From: Undaria pinnatifida
Lineage: Eukaryota > Sar > Phaeophyceae > Laminariales > Alariaceae
DNA: 64,000 nucleotides
Assembly: GCA_012845835.1 (NCBI GenBank)
Contig: JABAKD010000011.1
Span: 2,658,501-2,722,500 of the forward strand
Direction of reading: 5' to 3'
Numbering within the stretch: the first letter of the stretch is position 1; every line of letters starts with the position of its first letter. Under the pieces are notes generated by a model. That model was not told the origin of the DNA. It saw only the letters and a list, made by a program, of their open reading frames with translations, and made no database searches. Positions 24,193 through 34,210 of the stretch are shown here, piece by piece. The translations under genes and the position numbers were made by a program.

Positions 24193-25582
24193 CGAGTCGG
24201 ATTGCTCAATCGAAAACGTTTTTGAACCCATCGCATCGCTCGTGCCACCACAAAAACACACACGATGACACACCCATACCAGGTACAACACAGCAGTATC
24301 ATACAACAGCGCCGACGCTGGCTTGGCTGCTATCAGCTATCACTGCTGCCGCTTCTAGCTGTAAGTCATCGTGGCACGTTCCCAGCTCCGCCCACCAGCA
24401 GCGCGTATCATACAATGGCAGCAGCGCGTATCATACAATGGCAGCAGCGCGCGGTTTCGGTGACCTTTTTCCAACAACGGCTACCCTTGCTGTAGCTTTG
24501 GCGGCTCTCGACTGAGTGCTACGCCACGAACGCAGCGTTGGAGGCTTCCGGCCAAGTCAACGCCACCAACCCGCTTGGGCAACGGTTTGTCCCGCGCGAA
24601 GCACGCGTTGCTCGCGGAGAACGCACGAAGCACTGAGCGTCCAGCCGACTTTCGTCTGCCATACAGCAGTACCCCCTCGCACCAAGCGCCTCCGGACAAA
24701 GCGCAGAACTGTAAAATTGACTAGACTCACGATAAGGAGGCCCAGAAGAGTCCAGTCGAAAGAAAAGTCCAGTCGGAAAAGGCGCTTTTTGACTCTTGGA
24801 TCCCGACTACTGTGTATGAACTGGCCTTAGGATTAGGCTTAGGATTCTGCATTCAGACCAATGCTACGTGGAGCTCCAACCTTTTCGTCGAAACTGGGCC
24901 AAGGTCTATAATAAGCCAGTAGAGTTTACGGCGTGTTTGACACTATGGTGGAGGCGCACTGAACGAGACGAAGAGGACTAGTCGTAGAAATTTGTTCGTG
25001 GGGTTGGGGTTGTGGTAAGGGTTGGGGTTGAGGTCAGGGTTGTTCAACATCCTAGTTATATTTGTGTCGAGCACAGAGTGGCCCTTACCCTTGACCATGG
25101 TGTTGAACAAGTTGTACGGGGCCTTGGTATATGCAACCCCCTCTCTGTGACTGAGGAGACCTGGGCTTAAGGAAGCGTATAGTAACCCAGCTTGTAATGA
25201 AGCGCTTGTGTACGCCCTCAACATTTTTTATGGAACCGATCTTCATTGGCAAACCTTACTAACCCCGACCCCAACATCCACTCCAATCCTCAACCCCATC
25301 TTAACCCAAACCCCAACCCTACCCCCACCTTGACTCCAACCCCAACCTCCACACCAACCCCCAAATCAACCCGCCGTGCGCAAAACGCCGCGAAATCCCC
25401 AAAAATTGCTTGCGCGTTTTTTTTTGTTCGGCCAGGCGGAGCGTCTCTCATGTTGATGACGGCGGTAAATCGAGGGGTGTTGCCGTGGCCTGGAAGGCAG
25501 CACCCCTACGGACACACGGGTAGAGCGAGCAACCTCAAAGAGCGCAGGTTAAAGCTGACATCAATGTGAGTTGTGGGAGGGG

Positions 25583-25682
25583 ATGGGGGTGCGGGCTGGC
25601 CGTCGGCTGCAGGCGTGTACACTGCTGGGTTTTTTTTGTGTTGTACTACGTCTAATTATAATCACTTTTTTCGGACATGTCC
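25583..25682 (+). CDS. candidate first exon with signal anchor (speculative)
   Basis: From an ATG at 25583 the frame reads MGVRAGRRLQ followed by a hydrophobic stretch rich in L, F, V and I (about residues 12-32), then HVRVDASKG. Short basic N-terminus plus one membrane segment is what a Golgi type II glycosyltransferase would need, and it lies about 700 bp upstream of the first solid exon of the GT2-like gene. The frame is open to 26116, so the 3' limit and donor are unknown. Related sequence at 15185 and 23740 suggests part of this region is repeat-derived, which weakens the case. Confidence 0.2.
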
Positions 25683-26340
25683 GCGTTGATGCCTCAAAAG
25701 GATTTCGCACGTTTTTCCGCTGCCGATTGTCACGTAGAGCGTTCGGGTGCTTATGGTGCTGTCCCTCTCGGCCGCGGTCGTTGCCGTTTGTCGACGGCAT
25801 CGTATATATGCATCTCTCCACTACCGCCACTAACCCTATAATCCTGACCCTAACCTTTTTAGCTTTTGTTATTATATATCGTTTTCTTAGTTCCTTTTCC
25901 CCATATCTTTCCTCTTTGCTGCACATAGTCTGGTGTGCTGACTTGCATCTTTTTTTGCCCGCGTGTTCATTGCGGTTCATTGCGTGGCCAAAACTGCATT
26001 GCTGTATTTGCAATGATGTGTATCTCTGTTTTGTAGTTTGTGACCACAGGAGTAGTAATGATAGAGCTCATCCCTCCAGGAGGCATCGGCACGGACACCG
26101 CTTGTGCTGGATGTAGATGGGTGGAAATATCAGTTCAATGTGAAGAACACACACAGCTTCCGTATCATTGCTTTACCTAGCAGTCGGGCTTAGACGTTTA
26201 GCCTAGGGGTTAACGTTGAATTCTTGGTGTAAATCACCTGTTTTGTGCGAAGCTGAGCCAAGTCGTAACGACAGATCATGATGGTCTGTCGCCCTCTCGC
26301 TCGCTGATCCGAAATCGTGTGTTTTTTTTGGGGGTACCAG

Positions 26341-26446
26341 GAACAATAACGCGTTTCAGACGAAGCCGTACACTCTCAAAGACCTGTTGGACCTCAAGTC
26401 GGACTTTGTCCCCCGCAGCAAAAGCCCCAAGTATGCCGAGGTCACG
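26341..26446 (+). CDS. GT2-like gene, exon A
   Basis: The acceptor is TTTTGGGGGTACCAG and the donor ACG/GTGAGT. After one leading base (phase 2), 35 codons read FQTKPYTLKDLLDLKSDF and then a basic stretch ending in AEVT. In GT2 proteins the first beta strand follows such a Lys/Arg-Tyr-x-x-V-T-V start, and the next exon supplies VILTA, so the strand is split by the intron between T and V. This is the first exon I am confident of. The preceding exon must end with two codon bases and was not identified with certainty. Confidence 0.75.
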
Positions 26447-26459
26447 GTGAGTACGCGAA

Positions 26460-26780
26460 CAGCTTGGCCTGATTGTTGTGACTTTGCTTGTTGTGCTTTG
26501 CCGGTAGATTTGCCAATAGGTTTTGCCAATTTTATTTTCAGTAGCTTTGCCGGTAGGAAATAGCTTTTTTAGTGGCTTTACCGGTATCCTTTTGCGGTAG
26601 GTTTACTACGAGTAGTCGCTTCCAGTAGCTTCGACAGTGCTTTCGTCGTTAATGTGCTTAGCAGTAACTTTTTCAGATTTGTCTGTAGTTATACCAGTAG
26701 TGTTGCCAGTAGTGTCGCCAGTAGAGTTTCCGGTATATCTCTTCCTAAAGCTTTGCAAGTATAGTGGCCAGTATATTTCA
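26460..26780. repeat. degenerate minisatellite in intron A, 'AGTAGYTTTGCCGGT'
   Basis: Just after the exon A donor, variants of AGTAGCTTTGCCGGTAG recur every 12-20 bases for about 300 bp (for example CCAGTAGTGTTGCCAGTAGTG). It is strongly diverged, purely intronic, and has no coding signal. Confidence 0.65.
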
Positions 26781-27142
26781 TAGCTTTGCCGATGCGTTTA
26801 TCAGTAGTTTCGCCAGTAGTAGCTGTGCAAACAGCTTCGTCAGTTTGCGTCTATTTTTGTTGTTTTTTTCGTTGCGTAGTCTCAGCTTTTTTTTTTGCTC
26901 ATCCCCTCTATTCTCTACGCGTTTTGCTTTCTTCTTCTCCCTCCCTAGCCCAGACCCGGGGTCACTAACCAGGCTCTTCTCTCCCGTCTCCGCTACTACT
27001 GTATGCGCCTTCGCTTTTATCGCGAGAAGACTCCGACCCTTTCCTCCCTGGTCGACTCACATCGAAATGCGCGTACCCACGCTGCTAGGCGCTCTCAGCG
27101 GTTTATTTACTTTCTTTCTGCAAATGAAATCGAAAGTTTTGA

Positions 27143-27223
27143 CCCACGTGCGATTTGAACACCAGGACCAGCTCTATTAACACTTGCATTCGAGGGCAAC
27201 CACTAGACCACCGGGGCGACCGG
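27143..27223 (-). repeat. tRNA-like SINE head (minus strand)
   Basis: Reverse-complement reading begins GCCCCGGTGGTCTAGTGGTT, a textbook box A context (TGGTCTAGTGG), and ends with GTGTTCAAATCGC, a degraded box B. The closest tRNA resemblance is to the Glu/Asp/Val class with GGTCTAGTGGTTA. It shares the head and the CGGTCGCC leader with 37996-38080. The acceptor stem does not close well, so I call it SINE-derived rather than a functional tRNA. Confidence 0.65.
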
Positions 27224-27414
27224 CTTGAACTGGCGCTTCTTCAACAGCCTTTTTTTTTGGAGAGGCGACCGTGTTACGATTTTCTGTAGCGGGCACTAGT
27301 TTTCCCAAAAGGCAGGGGCAGTCGCAAAGAATAACCCATTTACTGCTGCAAACATTATCCGACACTACGGCGTTTTTGCGATTTCCATTTTGTATTTGGG
27401 TGGAAAAGCATATG

Positions 27415-27713
27415 CTAGTAGTATTGAAACCGACGAACGCCATAAGCCAAGACCAGCCCAACCCACGAGCTAGTTAAGTTAGGGAACATAGTAAACATGG
27501 TGGGGAAAACGTAGTTCGAACGTTATTTTTTTCGCTGAGTTTTCCTGGGTTGGGTTGGCCTTGGGTTGGGATGGCCTTGGGTTGGGTTGGCCTTGGTTTG
27601 GGTTGGCCTTGGATTGTGGCGTTTGACGGTTGCAATTCTAATAGTACATGTTTTCTTTCCCAACTCCTCCCCAACCAAAGTTGCTTGGTAGTCCGCAAAC
27701 ACCCTACAAATTC
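27415..27713. mobile_element. diverged GTGTTTGCGA-family element with 16-bp minisatellite
   Basis: The right end CCGCAAACACCCTA matches the inverse of the 8748 element's end. The interior GTTGGGTTGGCCTTGG has expanded into about four tandem 16-bp units (27545-27612). The left end is eroded. Confidence 0.6.
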
Positions 27714-27950
27714 CCACTAGTGTGTGCACGTTGACTGGATGATTTTACGAAGAAAAAACATTTTCACGCCGTTGTTGTTGCTGTTCCCGACGTTGAAGGT
27801 AGAGAGCAAAAAACCATCTTGCCATTTTGAAGATCCCTGTCTATTCCCCCTCGTTTTCGACCCTGATTTGTTTAACTCATTCTCGACCGTTTTGGTCTGC
27901 TATTGCTGCCTCTGCGGCCGCCACCGCCATTGCGATCCCCCCTGACACAG

Positions 27951-28025
27951 GTGATACTTACCGCGTCTGATGAGCTGGAGAGCCAGCTGAAAGCTTTGCT
28001 GACCAGCACCGTTCAAGCGAAGCAG
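27951..28025 (+). CDS. GT2-like gene, exon B
   Basis: The acceptor is CCCCCTGACACAG; the exon is exactly 25 codons and reads VILTASDELESQLKALL, then TSTVQAKQ. Joined in phase to exon A it gives VTVILTASDE, the first Rossmann-type strand and following helix of a GT2 fold (compare the common V-T-V-I-x-T-x-x-x-E pattern). The donor is AAGCAG/GCAAGA, a GC-AG intron; no GT at this point keeps the phase. A degenerate copy of the exon end lies 198 bp downstream. Confidence 0.75.
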
Positions 28026-28185
28026 GCAAGAACCCTCCCCCCCACTCCTGCTTCCTCCCGATGGTCTCAAGACTACGGCCATGGTTATTATGAGTACCCC
28101 CCCCCATGCCGCCGCCTCCGCCGCCGTTGCCGCCACCGCCTCGCCAATAAACATGAAAACCTAAAGAGTTTGTGATATGGTAAGG

Positions 28186-28245
28186 GAATATATAGGCTGG
28201 CTAGCACCGTGCAACTGAAGCAGTCAAGAGCCCCCCCCCCCCCCC
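28186..28245 (+). repeat. degenerate intronic copy of exon B 3' end
   Basis: GCTGGCTAGCACCGTGCAAC and the following GAAGCAGTCAAGAG match exon B and its splice site (AGCACCGTTCAAGCGAAGCAG with intron CAAGAACCC) at an offset of 198 bp, then run into a tract of 22 Cs. The copy's donor GC has become TC, so it could not splice there. Confidence 0.75.
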
Positions 28246-28435
28246 CCCCCCCACCAAACTGGGGACAGACTACTTAAATGAATAGGGTGGAATTCGTTGC
28301 AGCAGTCCGATAGTACAAAGGTTTAAGCGGTTCAGTCGGTTAATGAGCCGTTCATTGCTCATTGGGTGTGTGTTATTCGCATGCAACTTATCTGCACGTT
28401 AACCGCATGTTTCCACTCACCTACATTGTGCACTC

Positions 28436-28658
28436 CTTCCCCCGCCCTCCCTCCCCCCCTCTCCCCCTCCCCCCCTCCCTCCCTCCCTCCCTCCCTCCCT
28501 CCCTCCCTCCCTCCCTCCCTCCCTCCCTCCCTCCCTCCCTCCCTCCCTCCCTCCCTCCTCCCTCCCTCCCTCCCTCCCTCCCTCCCTCCCTCCCTCCCTC
28601 CCTCCCTCCCTCCACCCCTCCCTCCCTCCCTCCCTTCCTCTCTCCCTCCCTCCCTCCG
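28436..28658. repeat. (CCCT)n microsatellite
   Basis: More than 200 bases of CCCT with few interruptions. Its long open frames (Pro/Ser/Leu on +, Glu/Gly/Arg on -) are artefacts. Confidence 0.95.
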
Positions 28659-28782
28659 ACCTACCGACCTCCCGACCTCCCGACCTCCCGACCTCCCGAC
28701 CTCCCGACCTCCAACCTCCCAACCTCCCAACCTCCCAACCTCCCAACCTCCCAACCTCCCAACCACCCAACCACCCAACCCT
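28659..28782. repeat. (CGACCTC)n / (CAACCTC)n 7-bp minisatellite
   Basis: Directly abuts the CCCT tract. About six CGACCTC units are followed by about eight CAACCTC units and then CAACCAC variants, a graded change of unit along the array. Confidence 0.9.
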
Positions 28783-28824
28783 CCCCCTCTCTCACATTGT
28801 CATAACACCGTAAAAACTAATCAG

Positions 28825-29036
28825 GTGTGGGTGGCTATGCCCGCAAAAGGCGCATCCGTGTCCCGCTTGATCGTGGACAACTATCGAAGGGGGGGGCGAT
28901 TCGGCGACCGATTGCGCGTGGTGATGTCCGATTTTTTTACCGGGTTTCCCCCCGAGGAAGGGATCGGGGGCGGCGATGGCAGCTTCTTTGACAGCACCCT
29001 AGGGCTGTTCCAGCTGGCGATGCAGGCCGGGACAGA
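28825..29036 (+). CDS. GT2-like gene, exon C
   Basis: The acceptor is CTAATCAG and the donor ACAGA/GTGAGA. About 70 codons read VWVAMPAKGASVSRLIVDNY, then RFGDRLRVV, ending FFDSTLGLFQLAMQAGT plus a split codon. In GT2 proteins the second strand and helix (often V-x-V-V-x-x-G-S) and the 'G-x-x-x-A-x-x-A-G-T' helix before the Asp motif fall here, so the order is right. Phase 0 entry and phase 2 exit match exons B and D0. Confidence 0.8.
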
Positions 29037-29735
29037 GTGAGAAGAAACCTTTTTGTGTGTTTGCGTGGTTAGCGTTGTTTTGTTTTTGTTTTTGTTGTTT
29101 TTGTTTTTGTTGTTTTTGTTTTGTATTTTTTTTTCCTCGTGTGTATGTTTTTTCAGTGTTTTTGGCGAGTCTTTTTTTTTATATTTGTGATGTTTTGGTG
29201 TGCTCTATGTTTTGTGTTTTTTTGTGTGTGTTTTGTGTATGTGATGTGCGTTTTGCGTGTTTTAAGTGCTTTGCGTGTTTTTTTGGTATGTTTGGCTTAT
29301 GGGGATGCATTTTTGATGTGGTGAGTGCTTGAAGGTGTCGATGGGTGTGCGTCCGTGTCTGATGGGATGTTTTGTGCCCTCTTCTCTCTTGCCCGTTGGC
29401 CCTGCCCCCCCCCCCCCCTCCTGGTTGTATATTGGGGTTGGTGTTGGTTAGCAACGACGCTCTAAAACATGCCAATCACTGCGTGAGCTAGACAACCAGG
29501 GTACTTTTTTTTTTTTTTTGGCGGTCACCATGATGGTTATCGAGTAGATCCTGTTGTGCGGGGTGGAGAACCCTAACTCCGCAGAAGGGGGATGATCGTA
29601 TCACGTATTAATAGTGTGATTATGGTAAGGAACCCACGAGACAGTTACATAGTAAAGTACCCATTGCTGTCTCTGGAGTGGCCACATCAGAAAACAAAGT
29701 AACCCATTGGCGCTGCCATCCATAAGCAAGTAGGC

Positions 29736-29957
29736 ACATGGTGCCGAAGTCCGTCTCACGGGCGGTTCTTGGAAGGATTCAGTTCACCCTTCATGCGACT
29801 CGCCGAACACCTCACGGCGCCTCGCGCTTGGTGCAAGCAATGTCTGCCTGGTTGGTGAAAACCCGACGTGCTCCGTCCCGGCATAGTAGGGATGCGAGGG
29901 TTTATGGTCATACGACTACGGCCATGCACAAACTGAGTACCGCCCCCCCCCCCCCCC
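29736..29957 (-). repeat. dispersed repeat, CATAGACCCTCGCATCCC family, full copy
   Basis: Inverted relative to 60790-60965 and closely matching over about 200 bp (GCATAGTAGGGATGCGAGGG, TTGGTGAAAACCCGACGTGC, ACTCGCCGAACACCTCACG). It lies in the intron just before exon D0 and ends in a tract of 18-20 Cs. Confidence 0.8.
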
Positions 29958-30010
29958 CCCACTCTTTGGGCGTTTCGTTTCCGTTTCGGCTTCGGCTTGG
30001 TCGTGCGCAG

Positions 30011-30154
30011 CTTCATCTGGATCATCAATCCCGGGATTTGTCCCGGTCCAAAGTTTCTGGAGCTATTGTCGCACGTCTCCGGATCGAGCGAGCTAACCGG
30101 GGTCTTTGGCGGAGAGGGGGGTCTCATGCCTGCCGCGCCTACCAGGGCCTGGAG
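30011..30154 (+). CDS. GT2-like gene, exon D0
   Basis: The acceptor is TCGTGCGCAG; the first base completes a codon from exon C (GA+C, Asp). It then reads FIWIINPGICPGPKFLELL, then SHVSGSSELTGVFGGEGGLM, leaving two bases (AG) before GTGATT. It corresponds to the family's 'Y-V-W-I-(V/L)-D-x-D-x-x-P-G-x-x-F-L-E-x-L' segment, with a Gly-rich turn after it. The expected acidic D-x-D/D-D position reads I-I-N-P, although the split codon before F is Asp. The 3' end of this exon is the seed of the repeat array that follows. Confidence 0.75.
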
Positions 30155-31035
30155 GTGATTTTATTCAATTGGCGGGAGGATTTTAAGGGTTGGGCTTGGG
30201 GCATGCGTGGGGGGGGGGAAGGGGGTGCATTTTTTTCATGCATGGCCACCATAGACCCTCGCAATCCTACTATGCCATACGTGAGGGCAGGGAGGTGGAG
30301 AGCGAGGGGGGGATCATGCCTGCCGCGGCTACGAGGGTATGGAGGTGGATTTATTGACGGAAAAGATTTTCGAGAGCGAAGGCGCAAGCGTGCGTGACGG
30401 GGGGAGGGGCACTAGGGCCTAGAGATGACTTGATTGGTGGCAGGATTTCGTGGGCTAGGGTACAGGCATGCGTCCGGGGGGGGTGGGGGGGGGGTGGGGG
30501 GGGGGGAGGGGGGGGTATGATGTCTGTCGCACCCACTAGAACCTGGAGGTGATTTTTTTGGCAGAACGGAAGAGGGTTTCGAGGTCTAGGATACAGGCAT
30601 GCGTGATCGAATCAGGGGGGGGGGGGGGGGGGGGGGAGGGAGGCTTTTGCCCGCCGCCCCCACGGACGATTGATTTGGCGGAAGAGTTTCAAGGGCTAGG
30701 GTGCAGGCGTGCGTGACTGGGGGAGGGAAAGTAAGCTTTGCCTAGTGCCTGCCGCGAACACGAGTGATTGATCGGCGGAAAGGCTTCGAAGGCTGCGATG
30801 CGGACATGCGTGACGGGAGCGAGGGGAGGGTGAGCTTGGCTTGTTGCCTGTGGCGGCCACGAGTGATCAATTGGTGAAAGGGTTTCTAGGGATAGGGTGC
30901 AGGCTTGCGTGACCCCCCCCCCCTTCTCCCCTCTCCTCACAGCCTCCTGTCATGTTAATCGCATCTGTGGTCACCTTCGTGATGACTGGTTGGTGGAAGG
31001 GTTTCGAGGGATAGGGTGCAGGCTTGCGTGACCCC
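30121..31035. repeat. degenerate tandem array seeded by the exon D0 3' end
   Basis: The exon end and donor (ATGCCTGCCGCGCCTACC, then GCCTGGAGGTGATT) followed by 'GGCGGGAGGATTTTAAGGG..GGGCATGCGTG' recur with heavy divergence. The best-matched junction copies are at about 30316-30400, 30405-30480 and 30520-30610, with 'GAAGGGTTTC.AGGG.TAGGGTGCAGGCATGCGTGA' halves at 30660, 30760, 30870 and 30985. About eight units of 80-120 bp are separated by G or C tracts (22 Gs near 30615). Some units keep a GGAGGTGATT donor and others have lost the GT. Confidence 0.75.
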
Positions 31036-31143
31036 CCCCCCTCCTCCCCTTTCCTCACCTCTCCACCCGCACTCCCCCTCCCGCTCCCACCCCGCCTTCG
31101 CCCCCGCTCCCACGTCCACCCCCTCCCCCCCTTTCATCGCTAG

Positions 31144-31408
31144 AGAGCGGAACGACCTTGACACGAGTTCAGCACACGCACTCTTCGCGTTGTGGAATGC
31201 CGGGAACGAGCAAACAGCAGCAACGAGGGGGGAAGCGGCTGCGCGGTGGAGCAAGATGGGGAGCATGGCTATAGGGGGGACTGATGCGTCGACCGCGGCT
31301 ACGGAGCTGTCTTCCGTGGATGTTTTGTTTTCTCAGTGGTATTTGCACAGGGACCTGGTGCGGTTGTTGTTCAGGGAGAGGTGGACACCGCAAGGCGAAT
31401 ACTCTGCG
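31144..31408 (+). CDS. GT2-like gene, exon D
   Basis: The acceptor is CTTTCATCGCTAG and the donor TCTGCG/GTGAGA; phase 2 in, phase 0 out, 88 full codons. After a variable Ala/Thr-rich part it reads ATELSSVDVLFSQWYLHRDL, then VRLLFRERW and PQGEY. The segment V-D-x-L-x-x-x-W-(F/Y)-L-x-R-x-x-x-R-L-L-(F/W)-R-E is a strong landmark of this family, normally followed by T-G-E-D, here Q-G-E-Y. The end of the exon is duplicated 144 bp downstream. Confidence 0.8.
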
Positions 31409-31501
31409 GTGAGATGCGCTTTCGTGTCGACGTTTTGTCCTCTAACTCCGGTAGGGAAAGGCTCCCGTATCGTGTGGAAACCCTTTGATGTATTTTAGAA
31501 A

Positions 31502-31655
31502 AAACGGTTGCTGTTTTGGGAGAGGCGAACGCCGCAAGGCGAAGACTCTGTTTTGGGATGATGCTTCGCTTGTTTTGTATATTTTTTGCAATTTAGTGAC
31601 CCATGTCTCCTCTTTTCCCGGTAGGGAAAGCCTCCGTATTTTGTGGTTGGGATGT
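31502..31655 (+). repeat. degenerate intronic copy of exon D 3' end
   Basis: CGGTTGCTGTTTTGGGAGAGG, then CGCCGCAAGGCGAAGACTCTG, copies the end of exon D at an offset of 144 bp. It continues past the junction, since CGGTAGGGAAAG occurs both at about 31449 and at about 31619. The exon's CTGCGGTGAGATG has become CTGTTTTGGGATG, so the donor GT is lost and the frame would not continue. Confidence 0.8.
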
Positions 31656-32013
31656 TGTTCTTGTTTTCCCATTGCGGTTGTTATTGTGCTTTGGCTGTGG
31701 TAGTACTTCTTTATTTTTCGTTTTCCGTGCGATCGATTAGTAATCGAGACGCTTAGTCCTGTTGACTGAATCCATCCCTCGCCCGTTGACCCCTCCCCCG
31801 TCCCCCCGTCCCCCCGTCCCGCCCATGTTATCTAGAGGTTTAGCTGCCAAGGGAATATGGGAGTTATTTTAAATGATTCCGAAACAAAAGGTTAGTTGCT
31901 TTACAATCTATGGAATTGCTTCTCACTTTAAAATAATTGTCACCCCCCTTCCATCCCCGTCCCCCCGCCCGCCTCCCCTCCCCCCCCCCTCTGTTTGGAA
32001 ATATCGAAAACAG

Positions 32014-32628
32014 GCACTCGCGCTCTCCTATGGCCTTCGTCGGTACGCGGGCATCCAAAGCTACGTCCTCCCCTCCGACCCCGACCTGCCCGAGTACAAT
32101 GCGGAGGTCGCTGTGGCGGGTACCGCTGCTAGGGCCGAGGGCGGGGTGGAGGCGCGCGGCAAGGAGGCGAACGAAGATAAGCAATCAAAACATTTTCGTC
32201 GCGCCCATGCTAAGCCGCCGACCAGCCGCCCAGCTGAGAACGGCGATGGTTACGGTATCGTTAAAGGCAACGTAAACGGTGACGTTAACCGTAACCTTAT
32301 CGCTAACGACAACGCTGACCCTAGCGGTAACGGTAACAAACACGCGATGGCGGTGAAAGCGGCGGAGGCGGCCCGGGAACTTATAAGGAAATTACGGGAC
32401 CCTCCCCTAATTTCCGTGTTTAGGGAGCAAGTGACCAGGGGGGGAAGGTTCTTTTGGACCCCCGAGCAATACCCGCGAGAGCTGGTGGTGCTTGTGGTGG
32501 ATGGAGTGCGACAGGCGGAGCTCTTGGAGCCGCTGTACCGGGAGTTGGTGATGACGGCGAGGGTGGAGGAGGAGGCGGCGGCTGAGGGTGGGGGTGGGGG
32601 TGGAGCCGCGGAAGTTTTTATTGCCGTG
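32014..32628 (+). CDS. GT2-like gene, exon E
   Basis: The acceptor is ATCGAAAACAG, preceded by a C-rich tract; the donor is GCCGTG/GTGAGA; exactly 205 codons in phase 0. It starts ALALSYGLRRYAGIQSYVL, then PSDPDLPEY, the end of the first GT2-like half (family pattern L-S-Y-x-L-R-K-Y-A-x-I-x-x-Y-V-L-P). A variable Asn/Asp/Gly-rich insert of about 70 residues follows. The exon ends with a second conserved block, ELIRKLRDPPLISVFREQV, FFWTPEQYP, LVVLVVDGVRQAELLEPLY and EVFIAV, which I take as the start of the inter-domain region. Confidence 0.8.
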
Positions 32629-32711
32629 GTGAGAGATGGAAGATGGAAGATGGGAGGGACGGGCGTTGGAGTTGTTATTGGGTAGGATTGGAAGGGCCGG
32701 GGGGGGGGGGG

Positions 32712-32990
32712 GTTGTTCTTGTTAATTGTCGTTGTTGTTGTCGTTGGTGCTGGTGCTAGTGCTGTGTTGTCGGTGTTTGTGTTGTTGTTTTTGCTCTTGC
32801 TCTTGCTCTTGGTGGTGGTGGTGGTGGTGGTGGTGGTGGTGGTGGTGGTGGTGGTGGTGGTGGTGGTATTGGTGGTGTTGTTGTTGTGGTGGTGGTGGTG
32901 GTGGTGGTGGTGGTGGTGGTTTTTGTTGTGGTTGTTGTCGTGGTGGTGGTGGTGGTGGGTTTTGTTGTGGTCGTTGGTCATTGTTTCTAC
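32712..32990. repeat. (GGT)n microsatellite in intron E
   Basis: Two near-pure GGT/GTG blocks separated by about 20 bases. Val/Trp/Gly and Thr/His open frames on the two strands come from the repeat. Confidence 0.95.
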
Positions 32991-33647
32991 CATTTTAGTC
33001 CTGTTCTTCCCGATACTGTCGAGTGTCGGGGCGGGGTTGGGCTTGCTGCCAAACCCACTCTGCAACCCCACCCTCACCACCCCTTATCCCCCACCCGTTC
33101 CCTACCCCCACCCCACCCCCCACCCCCCACCGTCGACGCCTGCTACGATAGAGGTATTAAGGTATACCACTTCTTGGCTGAAACGGTTCCTCGGTGACGG
33201 GGCTTCTTAGCCCAAATTCATCGGAATTTCCTTTTTATTTTTGCAATATTTTTCGTTGTACGAGTATTGGCCATGGAATTTGTTCGTCGGGTAGCACTTG
33301 TAATTATCTCCAAAACAGTTTTTACGTCAGGTGGAGATCTCCTCAAGTGCTGAGCCTCAAGAAAAAAAAAAAAAAAACTCTGCCGTAACATGCGTTCTCT
33401 CCGCCTCTCATCCCTCACCCTCATCCTCACCCCCACCCCCCCGCCATTACCCCTTAAGAACTGAAAACAACGACAAAATCATCCACCACCCCCCCCATTT
33501 CCCATCCCCTATCCCCACCCCCCCTGACGCCTCTGTACATGAGGTTTCTTTTTGTTTTTTGGGTGGTGTTGTGGCCGACCCGACCTGACCGAACCCAACC
33601 TCAACACCCGAACATCGCGTTGTCTACGGGATACCAAAATTGGTTGC

Positions 33648-33736
33648 TTAACCCCTTTAGAGCCCCAAAATCCTTCCCTATACTAATTCCAAGTAATTTT
33701 GTCATCAAAATGGGTTTCCAGTTGTAAAGGCGTCAA
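33648..33736. mobile_element. TTAA MITE, inverted copy, in intron E
   Basis: Starts TTAACCCCTTTAGAGCCCC and ends CCAGTTGTAAAGGCGTCAA; 89 bp. It differs from the 58154 copy at few positions, which suggests recent activity of the family. Confidence 0.75.
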
Positions 33737-33861
33737 GAGTGGAGCAAGAAAACATGTAGTAATTAATAGGTGGTGTCTCGATCAGGGTTCACCGCGGGGT
33801 TGTTGTCCATTATTACTATTGACTACGAGTAGGTTTTGACTCATGAAAAAGTGACAAAAAA

Positions 33862-33945
33862 CGAGCGACCGGTGTATCACGCATCTTTTGCAAAGATGAG
33901 TATCGGCCCTAAATTTTGTCGAGTTCGCAGCTGGCGTGGTCAGAA
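33862..33945 (+). repeat. solo 'TTGCAAAGATGAG..CAGCTGG' repeat in intron E
   Basis: Carries GCGACCGGTGTATCACGC, TTTTGCAAAGATGAGTATCG and GTCGAGTTCGCAGCTGGCGT, a diverged relative of the 17.7-22.1 kb blocks. Confidence 0.6.
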
Positions 33946-33957
33946 TAATTTAATAGC

Positions 33958-34178
33958 AAGGTATTGGAACCGTCGATCGAAGGTCATTTGTTAGCTTAAA
34001 GTCAACCTAAACCACGAAAAAATCGGTCATTAGAAAAACGTTTTCCTACGACGTACTTTTTTCCCAACATGTTAGTAGTTTATTCACGGGTTGGTTTGAT
34101 TGGCTGGCTGGGTTTTATTGTCAATACTGTTATTATACTGGTATGTTTTCTAACCCAACGTGAAATGCAATTCGTGAA
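33958..34178. mobile_element. diverged GTGTTTGCGA-family element in intron E
   Basis: Shares the layout 'GGTATTGGAACCGTCGA ... ACGAAAAAATCGG ... GGGTTGGTTTG ... AACCCAACGTGAA..TTCGTGAACTCC' with 8748-9025 and 27415-27713. It lies close upstream of the next exon. Confidence 0.5.
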
Positions 34179-34210
34179 CTCCCTATCATCATCACTTTAC
34201 GCGACAACAG

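Noticed and set aside
24943..25380. GGGTT/AACCC-rich stretches as an interstitial telomere
   Set aside because: Units are irregular GGGTTGGGGTT-like, not a steady TTAGGG or TTTAGGG array.
28359..29040. Long Pro/Leu or Gly/Arg/Glu reading frames over the CCCT array
   Set aside because: They arise from the microsatellite in every frame; only the 28825-29036 part has real coding character.
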